Assembly: GCA_015066245.1 (NCBI GenBank)
Contig: SVOS01000001.1
Span: forward strand, 62,001-126,000
From: Oscillospiraceae bacterium
Lineage (GTDB): Bacteria; Bacillota; Clostridia; Oscillospirales; Acutalibacteraceae
Reading direction: 5' to 3'
Length of the DNA: 64,000 nucleotides
Shown piece by piece: positions 33,675-42,662 of this stretch. Within the stretch, counting starts at the first letter, position 1. Each line of letters starts with the position of its first letter. The notes under the pieces are model-generated. The model did not search any database and had not been told where the DNA came from. It saw only the letters and a program-made list of their open reading frames with translations. Made by a program: the position numbers and the translations under genes.

Positions 33675-34868
33675 ATGGAAAGAAAGTTATTTCTTAAAAT
33701 TCTTGAATCCTCCCTGCATTCTGCCCCCTTTGTATCTTCTGAGGGAAATCGCGAGCAGTGGCTGAACGTCTTCAGATTGGCTGAAATCCACAAGGTACTT
33801 CCCCTTGTGGTGGATGCATCCCTGAAGGTTTGTCCGCCGGATACCGATGAGCTCCCGTCTTTTATAAAAAAGACAAAGCTTATGGTAACAGGGCAGGTTA
33901 TCAAAAGTGCCGCATTTCTTAATCTTTGCAAGCTTTTAACGGAAGAAAACATCCGTTTTCTCACCTTAAAGGGCATTGTCTGCCGACAGGTTTATCCAAA
34001 GCCCGACCTGAGAATATCGGGAGACGAGGATTTGTTTGTGTGTTCTGAGGATTTTGCAAAGATAACCGACGTCCTCAAAAAAGCCGGATTTTTCTCTGTA
34101 AAGCCCGACACAGACGGTATAGAGGAGACTTTTACCGACGGCAAGGGGCTTTTTGTGGAGGTGCACAAGGCACTTTTTGACAAGGACAATGGCTATTTTG
34201 ACAAGTTCAATGCTTTATTTGACTCTGTCTTTGATAATCCCTTTTACCTTGAAGTAGCAAGCACGAAAATCCCCACATTACACCCCGAAATGCATCTTTT
34301 GTACCTTATACTTCACTGTGCAAAGCACTTTTTTCACAGCGGTGTGGGTATTCGTCAGGTCTCGGACATACTGATGTTCTACCGTTTCTATAAATCGTCC
34401 ATAAATTTAGAAAATGTTATTGATACCTGCCGCTGTCTTTCTCTTGATAAATTTGCTGCGGCGATTTTTGACATAGGCGACAGATATCTGGGATTTGAAA
34501 AACCCGATATAGCTGATATTGACTCGGACATGCTCCTTGAGGATATTCTGGATGCAGGCGTTTACGGCAGCAGCTCGCTTTCTCGCCAGCATAGCGCAGG
34601 CATTACCCTCTCTGCCGTAAAAGGCAAACGCAAAGGTGCCCTGGGCAGGATTTTTCCCTCATCTAAGGAGCTTGGCTCAGGCTTTACTTATGCAAAAAAA
34701 CATCCTGTCCTTCTGCCTGTGGCATGGGGACATAGACTGATGAGATATTCTTCTCAGGTGTCAAAAACGGCTGAAAATTCCCCTAAAGATACTCTCTCCC
34801 TGGGTAAAAAACGAGTTGAGCTTATGAAACACTACGGGATGATCCCCGAAAGTGAGGTAAAGAAATGA
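33675..34868 (+). CDS. Nucleotidyltransferase-family protein (NTP_transf_5 type)
   Basis: A protein of about 397 residues. The central motif FLTLKGIVCRQVYPKPDLR, SGDEDLFV carries the acidic pair of the NTP_transf_5 group of nucleotidyltransferases, followed by VEVHKALF and LLYLILHCAKHFFHSGVGIRQ, typical of the family. Members lie in polysaccharide or peptide-modification loci; the reaction is not established. I choose the ATG at 33675 after GGGTGG over the track's TTG at 33636. The stop overlaps the next start (ATGA). Confidence 0.75.
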   Translation: MERKLFLKILESSLHSAPFVSSEGNREQWLNVFRLAEIHKVLPLVVDASLKVCPPDTDELPSFIKKTKLMVTGQVIKSAAFLNLCKLLTEENIRFLTLKGIVCRQVYPKPDLRISGDEDLFVCSEDFAKITDVLKKAGFFSVKPDTDGIEETFTDGKGLFVEVHKALFDKDNGYFDKFNALFDSVFDNPFYLEVASTKIPTLHPEMHLLYLILHCAKHFFHSGVGIRQVSDILMFYRFYKSSINLENVIDTCRCLSLDKFAAAIFDIGDRYLGFEKPDIADIDSDMLLEDILDAGVYGSSSLSRQHSAGITLSAVKGKRKGALGRIFPSSKELGSGFTYAKKHPVLLPVAWGHRLMRYSSQVSKTAENSPKDTLSLGKKRVELMKHYGMIPESEVKK

Positions 34869-35659
34869 AAAAAAATATAATTTCCATTGTGCTCTTGGTT
34901 TTATCACTTTCTATAGTGATAGCCTACAAACAAATAGACTCCGCAAACACCGACTCAATCCCCCCTGTCCTCACTGCAGACAGCAGTGTCATCGAGGCAA
35001 GCGTTGAGGTTACTGAGGAGGAGCTTTTAAAGGGCATCACCGCCTATGACGCCAGATGGGGAGATGTGACCGACACTATTGTTGTTGAGGATATCTCCAA
35101 CTTTATCGAAGAAAACACCCGTATCATCACCTACGCCGCCGTTGACGGCAGCATGAACGTGGGCAGACTTGAGCGTACGCTTGTATATACCGACTACAAA
35201 GAACCTGTCTTTAACCTTTCCAAACCCTTGAGCTTTATTGTTGGTACACGAATCAATATCCTATCCAATATAAGTGCTGACAGCAGCCTTGACAAAGACC
35301 TGACAGAAAAAGTCCGCTACGGCCTTGATTCTGTTATCGACAACCTGGCAACCGGCGAATATCCCATAGAATTCAGAGTAACCGACAGTTGCGGCAAAAC
35401 ATCATACCTCAATACCTTTATCGAGATTTGCGACGCATCCTACTCGGCTATAGATATCGAGCTTTCAGATTATCTTATATACTTACCCGTTAACTCAAAA
35501 TTTAACCCCAAAAGCTACTTTAAGGGTGCCTCTATTGACGGTGAGCTTTCTATAAACTCAAAGGTCGACACCAAAACCCCCGGCACCTACCACGTTGACT
35601 ACTATGTAACAAGTGCCAGCATCCACGGCAAAAGCAGACTTGTTGTAGTGGTTGAATAA
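34865..35659 (+). CDS. Membrane-anchored protein with Ig-like repeats
   Basis: A 264-residue exported protein with an uncleaved-looking N-terminal helix (IISIVLLVLSLSIVIAY) and three Ig-like, DUF5011-type segments (PPVLTADSSVIEASVEVTEEELLKGITAYDA, FIVGTRINILSNI, YLIYLPVNSKFNPKSYF). There is no enzyme motif. It overlaps the nucleotidyltransferase gene by 4 nt and precedes the Wzz-like genes, so it is probably a surface component of the same export or assembly apparatus. Confidence 0.65.
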   Translation: MKKNIISIVLLVLSLSIVIAYKQIDSANTDSIPPVLTADSSVIEASVEVTEEELLKGITAYDARWGDVTDTIVVEDISNFIEENTRIITYAAVDGSMNVGRLERTLVYTDYKEPVFNLSKPLSFIVGTRINILSNISADSSLDKDLTEKVRYGLDSVIDNLATGEYPIEFRVTDSCGKTSYLNTFIEICDASYSAIDIELSDYLIYLPVNSKFNPKSYFKGASIDGELSINSKVDTKTPGTYHVDYYVTSASIHGKSRLVVVVE

Positions 35660-35682
35660 TTCTGCGGGAAGGACTTGAATCT

Positions 35683-37209
35683 ATGCAAAACAAATCAAAA
35701 TTGCTTGACACTATTTATGTGTTTATTATTGATATACTCAAGCACCTGATTCCTATTGTGTGCGTAGGTTTGTCGGCGGTTATGCTCAGCCACGTGGTTA
35801 TGTCCATGAGCTACACCCCCACCTACACCTCACGATGCACCATGATTGTATCTGCAAAAATCAACAACACGGGTATCTACACCGATACCACCGAAACCGA
35901 AAAGCTTACCGACACAATCAATGCGGTTATGACCAGCACGGTGCTTAAGAAAAAAACCGCCGAGAATCTGGGGCTTTCCTCCTTTGACGGCAATATCAAT
36001 GTCTTTGTAATTCCAAACACCAATATGCTGGAGCTTTCTGTTACAAGCTCCAACCCCAATCTTGCTTTCAGACAGCTGAAAACCCTCATAAGTCTCTATC
36101 CCGATATTTCAAGAGATGTTCTGGGCAAGATTGTTATGGAGGTTTTTGAGGAACCAAGTTTTCCCTCGGCTCCCTCCAACTATATCAACTACACTAAGAC
36201 CTACAGACTGAGCTTCCTTATCGGTGCAGGTCTTGTAATTCTTATAGTTGTGCTTTACACCTACTATCACGACACAATCAAAAACAAGTGGGAGCTTGAG
36301 GACAAGCTGGACACCAAACTTATCACGGTGTTCTATCACGAAAAATCCTACCTCAACTTCAAAGAGAGGCTCTTAAGACGCAAGAAACGTCTTTTGACGG
36401 GTGCTCCGGGTGTCAGCTTTAACTTCAGCGAAACCGTCAAGAAGCTGAGAACAAACATCAGCTACTATCAGGACAAAACCAAGGGCAAGGTTATTCTTTT
36501 CACGTCTTACGCAAGCAAAGAAGGCAAAACCACCATGGCTGCTAACGTTGCCCACACAATGGCACAGAAAAAGCAAAAGGTCCTCATTATTTCGGGCTCT
36601 CACGAAAGCGGAGATTTGCTGAATATACTCAACATAAATTTACCCAAAAAATTCAGCTCTGAAAAGTCAAATTCCGTTGCCGAGCGAATCTATACAAAGC
36701 CCGACTCCACCTTAAGCGTTCTGACTTCTCACGAAAACACCCGTCCCGGTGAGTTCGCAAGATTTATTGCATCAGAAAAATTCAAGGCATTTCTTGAGCG
36801 AGCAAGAGAAATATTTGACTGCATAATCATCGACGGCCCTGCGGCAAAGGACAACTCAAACACCGAGGTTTTTGCAAGGCTTTCGGACTTTTCGGTGATG
36901 GTCGTAAGGCAGAATATGTCAACCTCAACCAACATCAACGACACTGCAGATATGCTCAACAAATACGCCCACGGGCTGTTGGGTTGTGTTTACAACAATG
37001 TTTTCTCCTCTGCTACCGTTATCAACTTAAGCTACAGCTACGGATATCATTACGGCTACAGCCGCTACGGCAGCTACGGCAAATACAAGAAATACAGTGA
37101 TTATAAAGGCTACAACAAATACAACCACTACAACCATTATAACCACTACAATCATTACGCACGCTATAAACCCGAATCTGTTTATGTGAATCCCGATTCC
37201 GAGAGGTAA
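35683..37209 (+). CDS. Wzz/BY-kinase paralogue with impaired nucleotide site and tyrosine-rich tail
   Basis: A 508-residue polysaccharide co-polymerase/tyrosine-kinase-like protein: membrane helices near 18-45 and 176-196 flank an exported Wzz-like domain, and a cytoplasmic kinase-like domain covers about 235-440. Its P-loop is ASKEGKTTMAANVA and Walker B is CIIIDGPAA, but the Walker A' segment, normally three hydrophobics then DxD, reads VLIISGSHES and lacks both Asp. The last 60 residues hold 18 Tyr, including four NHY units coded by a 9-bp repeat. BY-kinases autophosphorylate such tails; here the tail sits on the weaker paralogue. Confidence 0.8.
   Translation: MQNKSKLLDTIYVFIIDILKHLIPIVCVGLSAVMLSHVVMSMSYTPTYTSRCTMIVSAKINNTGIYTDTTETEKLTDTINAVMTSTVLKKKTAENLGLSSFDGNINVFVIPNTNMLELSVTSSNPNLAFRQLKTLISLYPDISRDVLGKIVMEVFEEPSFPSAPSNYINYTKTYRLSFLIGAGLVILIVVLYTYYHDTIKNKWELEDKLDTKLITVFYHEKSYLNFKERLLRRKKRLLTGAPGVSFNFSETVKKLRTNISYYQDKTKGKVILFTSYASKEGKTTMAANVAHTMAQKKQKVLIISGSHESGDLLNILNINLPKKFSSEKSNSVAERIYTKPDSTLSVLTSHENTRPGEFARFIASEKFKAFLERAREIFDCIIIDGPAAKDNSNTEVFARLSDFSVMVVRQNMSTSTNINDTADMLNKYAHGLLGCVYNNVFSSATVINLSYSYGYHYGYSRYGSYGKYKKYSDYKGYNKYNHYNHYNHYNHYARYKPESVYVNPDSER
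37123..37158 (+). repeat. 9-bp tandem repeat coding Asn-His-Tyr
   Basis: Four units of AAYCAYTAY, coding NHY four times in the tyrosine-rich tail. Synonymous differences between units show selection on the peptide, not a fresh slippage product. Confidence 0.85.
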
Positions 37210-37214
37210 ACAAA

Positions 37215-38582
37215 ATGAGTTCAACAGAAAAAGATAAAACCGAATATAGCAGCGGCATTGATTTTGTGATGCTTTTGCTCAATTACCTTCGTTCTTTGTC
37301 AAGAATCTGGGTAGGTATTGCAGCACTGGCATTGGTCTTTGGCGGTATATCCGTGGTCAGGGCACACATAAACTATGTACCTTACTACACCGCGTCATCC
37401 ACCTTCACTATCAACATCAAATCCGAACAGAGCATCTACGGCTCTGTTGCGTACTATGACAATGCTGCTGCCGAGCACATGGCTCAGACTTTCCCATATA
37501 TCCTCACAAGCAGCTATCTTTACAGAGTTGTTGCCAATGATATGCAGGAGCCTGTTTCGGGCTCTATCCGTGCATCGGTTGTGGAAAACACCAACCTTCT
37601 CACCCTTTCTGTTACAGACAGAGACCCCGAAAAAGCCTTAAGGACTCTTAACTCGGTTATCAAGTGTTATCCCGATGTTTCCGAGCCTATTGTGGGCAAG
37701 GTAACCATGAAGGTACTTGATGAGTCCGGTGTACCCTCGGCACCCGATAACGAAAGGTCTTATCTGCGTCCCGCACTGAGCGGAATACTCATAGGTACTG
37801 TCATCGGACTTTTGTGGGGTATGCTTATTTACATCACCAACCGCACAATTCACAGCAGCAGCGAAATCAAAAAGTATCTCGGCATCAGTTGTCTGGGCTC
37901 TATTCCCAAGATCTTCAAGAGAAAACGTACCAAAGAGACCTCTGACTACTATACAATTACAGATACCGTTACCAAAGACCTGCTGACCGAACCCTTCAGA
38001 ATGATTAAAAACAAGGTTGAGTATCATGCCCACAAACATGACCACAAAACCTTTCTTGTTACAAGTGCCACCGCAGGCGAAGGCAAAAGCTTCTTTGCCG
38101 TTAACCTTGCTCTTACACTGGCTCAGTCAGGCAAAAAGGTAGTTATCATCGACTGCGACCTTCGCCACCCCACAGGCAGACAGATTTTCGATATGCCTGC
38201 AGGCAGAGGCTTGGGCGAATACCTTAAAGAAGAATGGGAGCTTGCGGAGTATCTCAGCACTGCAAAAGCCGAGAACAACCATAACATCCCCAATCTTCTG
38301 TTTTTACCCGGTGGTGCCACCATCGGTGATGGTTCAAGACTTCTTTCGGGCTCAAGGCTTCAGAATCTTATTGCCAGTGCCAAAGCAAATGCAGACTATG
38401 TTATCCTTGACAGTGCTCCTGCAGGACTTCTCACAGACTCTGCTATTCTTGCCAAATACGCCGATGCGGCTCTTATTGTTATCCGTAAAGAGTTTGCACG
38501 CGTTGACTTTATTCTTGACACCTTCAAACATCTTGCCGACAGCGACATCCACATCGTCGGCGGTATACTCAACGACACATAA
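37215..38582 (+). CDS. Wzz/BY-kinase, intact nucleotide site, no tyrosine tail
   Basis: A 455-residue polysaccharide chain-length/tyrosine autokinase. Membrane helices near 30-55 and 190-212 flank the Wzz-like domain. The kinase domain has Walker A TSATAGEGKSFFAVNLA, Walker A' VVIIDCDLRHPTG and Walker B YVILDSAPAG, all intact, and an RK basic patch. It ends GGILNDT with no Tyr cluster. It begins 5 nt after the tyrosine-tailed paralogue, strongly suggesting that the pair works together, one supplying activity and the other the phosphorylation tail. Known systems such as CapA/CapB split the function differently. Confidence 0.85.
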   Translation: MSSTEKDKTEYSSGIDFVMLLLNYLRSLSRIWVGIAALALVFGGISVVRAHINYVPYYTASSTFTINIKSEQSIYGSVAYYDNAAAEHMAQTFPYILTSSYLYRVVANDMQEPVSGSIRASVVENTNLLTLSVTDRDPEKALRTLNSVIKCYPDVSEPIVGKVTMKVLDESGVPSAPDNERSYLRPALSGILIGTVIGLLWGMLIYITNRTIHSSSEIKKYLGISCLGSIPKIFKRKRTKETSDYYTITDTVTKDLLTEPFRMIKNKVEYHAHKHDHKTFLVTSATAGEGKSFFAVNLALTLAQSGKKVVIIDCDLRHPTGRQIFDMPAGRGLGEYLKEEWELAEYLSTAKAENNHNIPNLLFLPGGATIGDGSRLLSGSRLQNLIASAKANADYVILDSAPAGLLTDSAILAKYADAALIVIRKEFARVDFILDTFKHLADSDIHIVGGILNDT

Positions 38583-38606
38583 TTTACTTTTTGAGGAGGC
38601 GTTACT

Positions 38607-39320
38607 TTGGTAGATATTCATTGTCATATACTGCCGGGCATCGACGACGGTGCCGCGGATTTGTATGATAGCCTTAATATGGCGTCTCTCGCCGCCAAAA
38701 GCGGTGTCAAAGCTATTGTGGCAACCCCTCATTGCAATGTGCCTGAGTCTCCTCCCAACTACTTTGACGAGCATTTTCGCAATTTGCTCCTTAAAACCCG
38801 CAAAGCCATTGAAAAAGAGGGTATCCCCGTAAAGCTTCTGGGCGGTATGGAGGTTTTTGCCACATACGACCTGCCCGACCTCATTAAAGACGGCAAAATC
38901 CTTACCCTGAATCAGAGCAGATATATGCTGATTGAATTTGGCTTTTACGAAGAGCCGGAGTTTGCAGAAATTATGGTGAGAAGGCTTAAGGAACTTAAGA
39001 TTATCCCCGTAATTGCCCATCCCGAGCGATACGAATTCATCAAGGATGACATCGAATTTGCAAAACAACTCAAGGCAACGGGTTGTATTTTTCAGGCAAA
39101 CAAGGGAAGTTTTCTGGGAAGATACGGAAGCTCCACGGAAAAATGTGCATTTGAGCTTATAAACCAAGGGCTTATTGATGTAATAGCCAGCGATGCCCAC
39201 AACCCCGACATCCGTACTCCCCACATGACAAGTGCCTACAAAAAGCTGAGCGACAAATACGATGTTCACAAGCTATTCAGCACAAATCCCCGACTTATCT
39301 GCACCAATCAACCTTTATAA
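38607..39320 (+). CDS. PHP-family protein-tyrosine phosphatase (CpsB/YwqE type)
   Basis: A 237-residue manganese-dependent phosphatase of the PHP superfamily that removes phosphate from BY-kinase tyrosines. Metal motifs DIHCHILPGIDDGA, VATPHCN, AHPERYEF and ASDAHN are complete, at the usual length. Start codon is TTG, 7 nt after GAGGAGG. It is the last gene of the operon with the two Wzz/BY-kinases, completing a kinase-phosphatase module. Confidence 0.93.
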   Translation: MVDIHCHILPGIDDGAADLYDSLNMASLAAKSGVKAIVATPHCNVPESPPNYFDEHFRNLLLKTRKAIEKEGIPVKLLGGMEVFATYDLPDLIKDGKILTLNQSRYMLIEFGFYEEPEFAEIMVRRLKELKIIPVIAHPERYEFIKDDIEFAKQLKATGCIFQANKGSFLGRYGSSTEKCAFELINQGLIDVIASDAHNPDIRTPHMTSAYKKLSDKYDVHKLFSTNPRLICTNQPL

Positions 39321-39328
39321 AACAAAAA

Positions 39329-39358
39329 AACGCAGACCTTTATCTTAAGGTCTGCGTT
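39329..39358. terminator. Bidirectional terminator between the phosphatase gene and glnA
   Basis: A 12-bp perfect stem AACGCAGACCTT/AAGGTCTGCGTT, with ATTTTTAT on the plus strand and TTTTTTTGTTTT on the minus strand. Confidence 0.85.
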
Positions 39359-39374
39359 ATTTTTATGTTTGGGA

Positions 39375-40811
39375 TTAGAGGTCGTAGTACTGTGAGAACT
39401 CTGCAGGATGAGGAATCTGATTGATCTTAGAAGCCTCAGCACGCTTGTTCTTGATCCAGAGCTTAAGAAGTCTCTCGGGGAATACGCCGCCTGCTGTGAG
39501 GTACTCGTAGTCAGCCTCAAGAGCATCTAAAGCCTCGTCCAATGTCTTGGGAAGGCCCTGAAGCTTTGCCTTCTCCTCGTCAGAGAGGTTGTAGAGGTTG
39601 TAGTCATAGGGACCCCAGCCGTTGAGCTCAGGATCGATCTTGTTCTTAACACCGTCGAGACCTGCCATAAGAATTGCAGCATATGCATAGTAGGGGTTGC
39701 AGGTTGCGTCGGGGTTTCTGAGCTCAAAACGCTTTGTCTCGGGGCTCTTTGCATAAGCAGGAATACGGATAACAGCACTTCTGTTAGAAGTTGCATAGCC
39801 GATTGTAACAGGAGCCTCATAGCCGGGAACAAGACGCTTGTAGGAGTTTGTGGAGGGGTTTGTGATTGCACAGAGGGATGCGGCATGCTTTAAGAGACCG
39901 CCCATAAACCAGTGAGCAACATCAGAAAGACCTGAGTAACCCTTCTCGTCAAAGAAGAGGGGCTTGCCGTCTTTGAAGAGGAGCATGTGAACGTGCATGC
40001 CGTTGCCTGCCTCGCCAAAGATGGGCTTAGGCATAAATGTAGCAGTTTTGCCATTCTTAACAGCCTCGTTCTTAACGATATACTTGATAATCATGGTCTT
40101 GTCAGCCATCTCAAGCATCTCACCGAGCTCAACCTCGATTTCTACCTGGCCTGAACCGCCAACTTCGTGGTGGTGATACTTAACCTTAACGCCCCACTCC
40201 TCTAAGAGCAAGCACATCTTGCTTCTGAGGTCGTATGTAATATCCTGGGGAGCAGCAATGTGATAACCGCCATGCTGGGGAACCTGATAGCCGAAGTTCT
40301 GAACCTCGTTCTCGCCTGTGTTCCACTGTGCCTGGTCTGTGTCTACCTCGTAAGCTACCTTGTTGGACTTGCACTCATAGCTTACATGGTCAAGAAGATG
40401 GAACTCAAACTCGGGACCGATAATCATCTGGTCAGCGATGCCTGTTTCCTTCATATATTCCTGAGCACGGATAGCAACGTTTCTGGGATACTGGTCGAAA
40501 GGTCTGTTTTCTTCGCCTACAGCACCGATGATGCAAACATCACCTGTCATTGTAAGAGTATTCTCAACAAAGGGGTCAACCTGTGCGGATGCAAGGTTGG
40601 GGATAAACACCATGTCGCTTTTTTCAACAGCGGCAAAGCCGTAGTTTGAACCGTCAAAGCCGATACCATAAGTCATAGTATCCTCTGTAAGACGAGCTAC
40701 GGGGATTGTGATGTGTCTCCAGCGGCCGTTGATGTCGATCATCTTGAAGTCGATCATCTTAATGCCATTTTCTTTGCAAAAGCTCTGAACTTCTGCTACT
40801 GTCTTAAACAT
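39375..40811 (-). CDS. glnA: Glutamine synthetase, type I
   Basis: Makes glutamine from glutamate, ammonia and ATP. The 478-residue protein carries the type I motifs FDGSNYG, GPEFEFHLLDHV, GQVEIEVELG, and the ATP site region GNGMHVHMLLFKDGKPLF. The C-terminal part has NLYNLSDEEKAKLQ, which keeps the tyrosine that is adenylylated in the GSI-beta group, although Firmicutes usually have the unmodified GSI-alpha form. A promoter precedes it. Antisense ORFs in this interval are shadows. Confidence 0.97.
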   Translation of the reverse strand: MFKTVAEVQSFCKENGIKMIDFKMIDINGRWRHITIPVARLTEDTMTYGIGFDGSNYGFAAVEKSDMVFIPNLASAQVDPFVENTLTMTGDVCIIGAVGEENRPFDQYPRNVAIRAQEYMKETGIADQMIIGPEFEFHLLDHVSYECKSNKVAYEVDTDQAQWNTGENEVQNFGYQVPQHGGYHIAAPQDITYDLRSKMCLLLEEWGVKVKYHHHEVGGSGQVEIEVELGEMLEMADKTMIIKYIVKNEAVKNGKTATFMPKPIFGEAGNGMHVHMLLFKDGKPLFFDEKGYSGLSDVAHWFMGGLLKHAASLCAITNPSTNSYKRLVPGYEAPVTIGYATSNRSAVIRIPAYAKSPETKRFELRNPDATCNPYYAYAAILMAGLDGVKNKIDPELNGWGPYDYNLYNLSDEEKAKLQGLPKTLDEALDALEADYEYLTAGGVFPERLLKLWIKNKRAEASKINQIPHPAEFSQYYDL

Positions 40812-40844
40812 ATATATTCCTCCTAAAATTCGGATTACACAACG

Positions 40845-40874
40845 AATATATCACAAAAGTATATAATTCGTCAA
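40845..40874 (-). promoter_or_regulatory. Promoter of glnA
   Basis: Minus strand TTGACG, 18 nt, TATATT, about 35 nt before glnA. No terminator is seen between the ACT gene and glnA, so readthrough from the operon upstream is possible. Confidence 0.6.
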
Positions 40875-40881
40875 TAATTTT

Positions 40882-41313
40882 TTAAATCTCAGATACCTGT
40901 TCCTGAGTAATGCACTTGATGCCTTCTTTTAAGAGAAGCTCAGCAACACGCTCGTTGTCTGTAACTCTCAGCACAACATAAGCATGGTGAGGTGTAGCAC
41001 CGTTGAAAGCATACATATACTCAACATTGATGTCGCCCTCTGAAAGCACCCTTACAACTGTGGCAAGTGCACCGGGCTCGTTTCTCAGTCTTGCACCAAT
41101 AACAGCGGTTTCGGTAACGATGCAGTTTTTGCTTCTTAAAACCTCAAGTGCCTTGTCGGTATCGGAAACAATAAGACGCAGAATACCGAAATCCTGAGTG
41201 TCGGCAATAGACATTGCTCGAAGGTCGATATTTTCTTTTGCAAGGGTATCGGTAATCTCAACCAAAGAACCTTTTTTATTTTCTACGAAAACTGAAATCT
41301 GGCGGATAGACAT
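40882..41313 (-). CDS. Tandem ACT-domain protein
   Basis: A 143-residue protein with two ACT domains (about 1-70: ISVFVENKKGSLVEITDTLAKENIDLRAMSI; 71-143: VIGARLRNEPGALATVVRVLSEGDINVEYMYAF). ACT domains bind amino acids and act as sensors. It overlaps the paaK stop by 1 nt (TAATG) and is the last gene of the aryl-acid operon, a neighbourhood typical of this ACT family. It probably senses an aromatic amino acid to tune the pathway; the target is not known. Confidence 0.88.
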   Translation of the reverse strand: MSIRQISVFVENKKGSLVEITDTLAKENIDLRAMSIADTQDFGILRLIVSDTDKALEVLRSKNCIVTETAVIGARLRNEPGALATVVRVLSEGDINVEYMYAFNGATPHHAYVVLRVTDNERVAELLLKEGIKCITQEQVSEI

Positions 41314-42632
41314 TATTTCTGACCCCCTAATAATTTTCTCTTATCTTCTACTCTCTTTGCTTTGCCCATACTTCTCTCGATGGAGTTAGGAGCAACAAGC
41401 TTAACATTGGCAGAAATACCGAGGAGAGACCTCAGCTCAGCCTCAAGCTTTTCTTCGTTTGCCTTAACAGCACCGATTGTATCGGAGAACATATCCTCAT
41501 TCATCTCAACGTGAACATCGAGAGTATCTGTATTGTTAACTCGGTCAACATAAATTTTGTAGTTGGGAGAATAACCCATCTTAAGAAGAACTGTCTCAAT
41601 CTGTGAGGGGAATACGTTAACACCGCGGATGATCATCATGTCGTCACTTCTGCCCATAGGCTTTGACATTCTTACAAATGTTCTGCCGCAGGCACAGGGC
41701 TCGGTATTAACCACGCCGATATCTCTTGTGCGGTAACGGATAAAGGGACAGCACTCCTTGGTAATACATGTGAATACAAGCTCACCCACCTCGCCGTTGG
41801 GGATAACCTCGCCTGTATCGGGATTGATGGTCTCAATAATGAAGTGGTCCTCGTTAACGTGCATACCTGCCTGCTGAGAGCACTCGTAAGATACACAAGG
41901 GCCCATAATCTCGGTAAGACCGTAAACATCGTAAGCCTTGATATCCAGAAGCTCCTCTATCTGCTGACGCATCTCCTCTGTCCATGGCTCTGCACCGAAG
42001 ATACCTGCCTTAAGGGGCAGAGTCTTGGGGTCTACACCCTTTTTCTTCAATGTTTCGCCGATATACATTGCATAAGAAGGAGTACAGCAAAGCACTGTGG
42101 AGCCAAAGTCCTCCAGGATTGTAACCTGTCTGTCAGTGTTACCTGATGAAACAGGAATAGCAGTAGCACCAAGCTTTGTGGCACCGCCGTGAAGACCAAA
42201 GCCGCCTGTGAAAAGGCCGTAGCCGTAAGAAACATGAACAAAGTCATTTTCATCTGCACCAACTGCACAAAGCTGACGTGCAGCGATATCGTCCCATACA
42301 TCAAGGTCGTTTCTTGTGTAGCCTACTACAATCTGTTTGCCTGTAGTACCACTGGATGCGTGAAGTCTTACAACATCCTTTGTGGGTACAGCAAAAAGAC
42401 CGTAGGGGTAGTAGTCTCTTAAATCCTGCTTTACTGTAAAGGGGAGCTTGTGTAAATCCTCAACACCCTTGATATCATCGGGGGTAAGTCCTGCTTCTTC
42501 CATTCGCTTGCGATAAGGCTCTACATTCTCAAAGACGTGCTTGACAGTCTTCTTGAGACGCTCATCCTGAATCGCCTTGATTTCTTCTCTGGAAGCGGTT
42601 TCAATCTCCTTTTGCCAATACTTTTCTGCCAT
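41313..42632 (-). CDS. paaK: Phenylacetate--CoA ligase (arylacetate-CoA ligase)
   Basis: A 439-residue AMP-forming ligase. The P-loop LHASSGTTGKQIVVGYT, the DVYGLTEIMGPCVSYEC region and the hinge RGVNVFPSQIE are family motifs. It joins CoA to arylacetates, or the reverse with ATP formation. Beside iorAB the likely substrate is phenylacetate, 4-hydroxyphenylacetate or indoleacetate. ATG after a weak AAAGCAAGGTGC ribosome site, 30 nt after iorB. Confidence 0.93.
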   Translation of the reverse strand: MAEKYWQKEIETASREEIKAIQDERLKKTVKHVFENVEPYRKRMEEAGLTPDDIKGVEDLHKLPFTVKQDLRDYYPYGLFAVPTKDVVRLHASSGTTGKQIVVGYTRNDLDVWDDIAARQLCAVGADENDFVHVSYGYGLFTGGFGLHGGATKLGATAIPVSSGNTDRQVTILEDFGSTVLCCTPSYAMYIGETLKKKGVDPKTLPLKAGIFGAEPWTEEMRQQIEELLDIKAYDVYGLTEIMGPCVSYECSQQAGMHVNEDHFIIETINPDTGEVIPNGEVGELVFTCITKECCPFIRYRTRDIGVVNTEPCACGRTFVRMSKPMGRSDDMMIIRGVNVFPSQIETVLLKMGYSPNYKIYVDRVNNTDTLDVHVEMNEDMFSDTIGAVKANEEKLEAELRSLLGISANVKLVAPNSIERSMGKAKRVEDKRKLLGGQK

Positions 42633-42662
42633 TTTAAAGCACCTTGCTTTCGTTATTTAAAA

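Noticed and set aside
37123-37158. Possible CRISPR-like short repeat
   Set aside because: It is an in-frame 9-bp coding repeat (Asn-His-Tyr) with synonymous changes. No CRISPR array or cas gene was seen anywhere in the window.
38352-39269. 305-aa minus-strand ORF opposite the PHP phosphatase and kinase end
   Set aside because: The plus-strand genes are clear family members; the antisense frame has no recognisable pattern.
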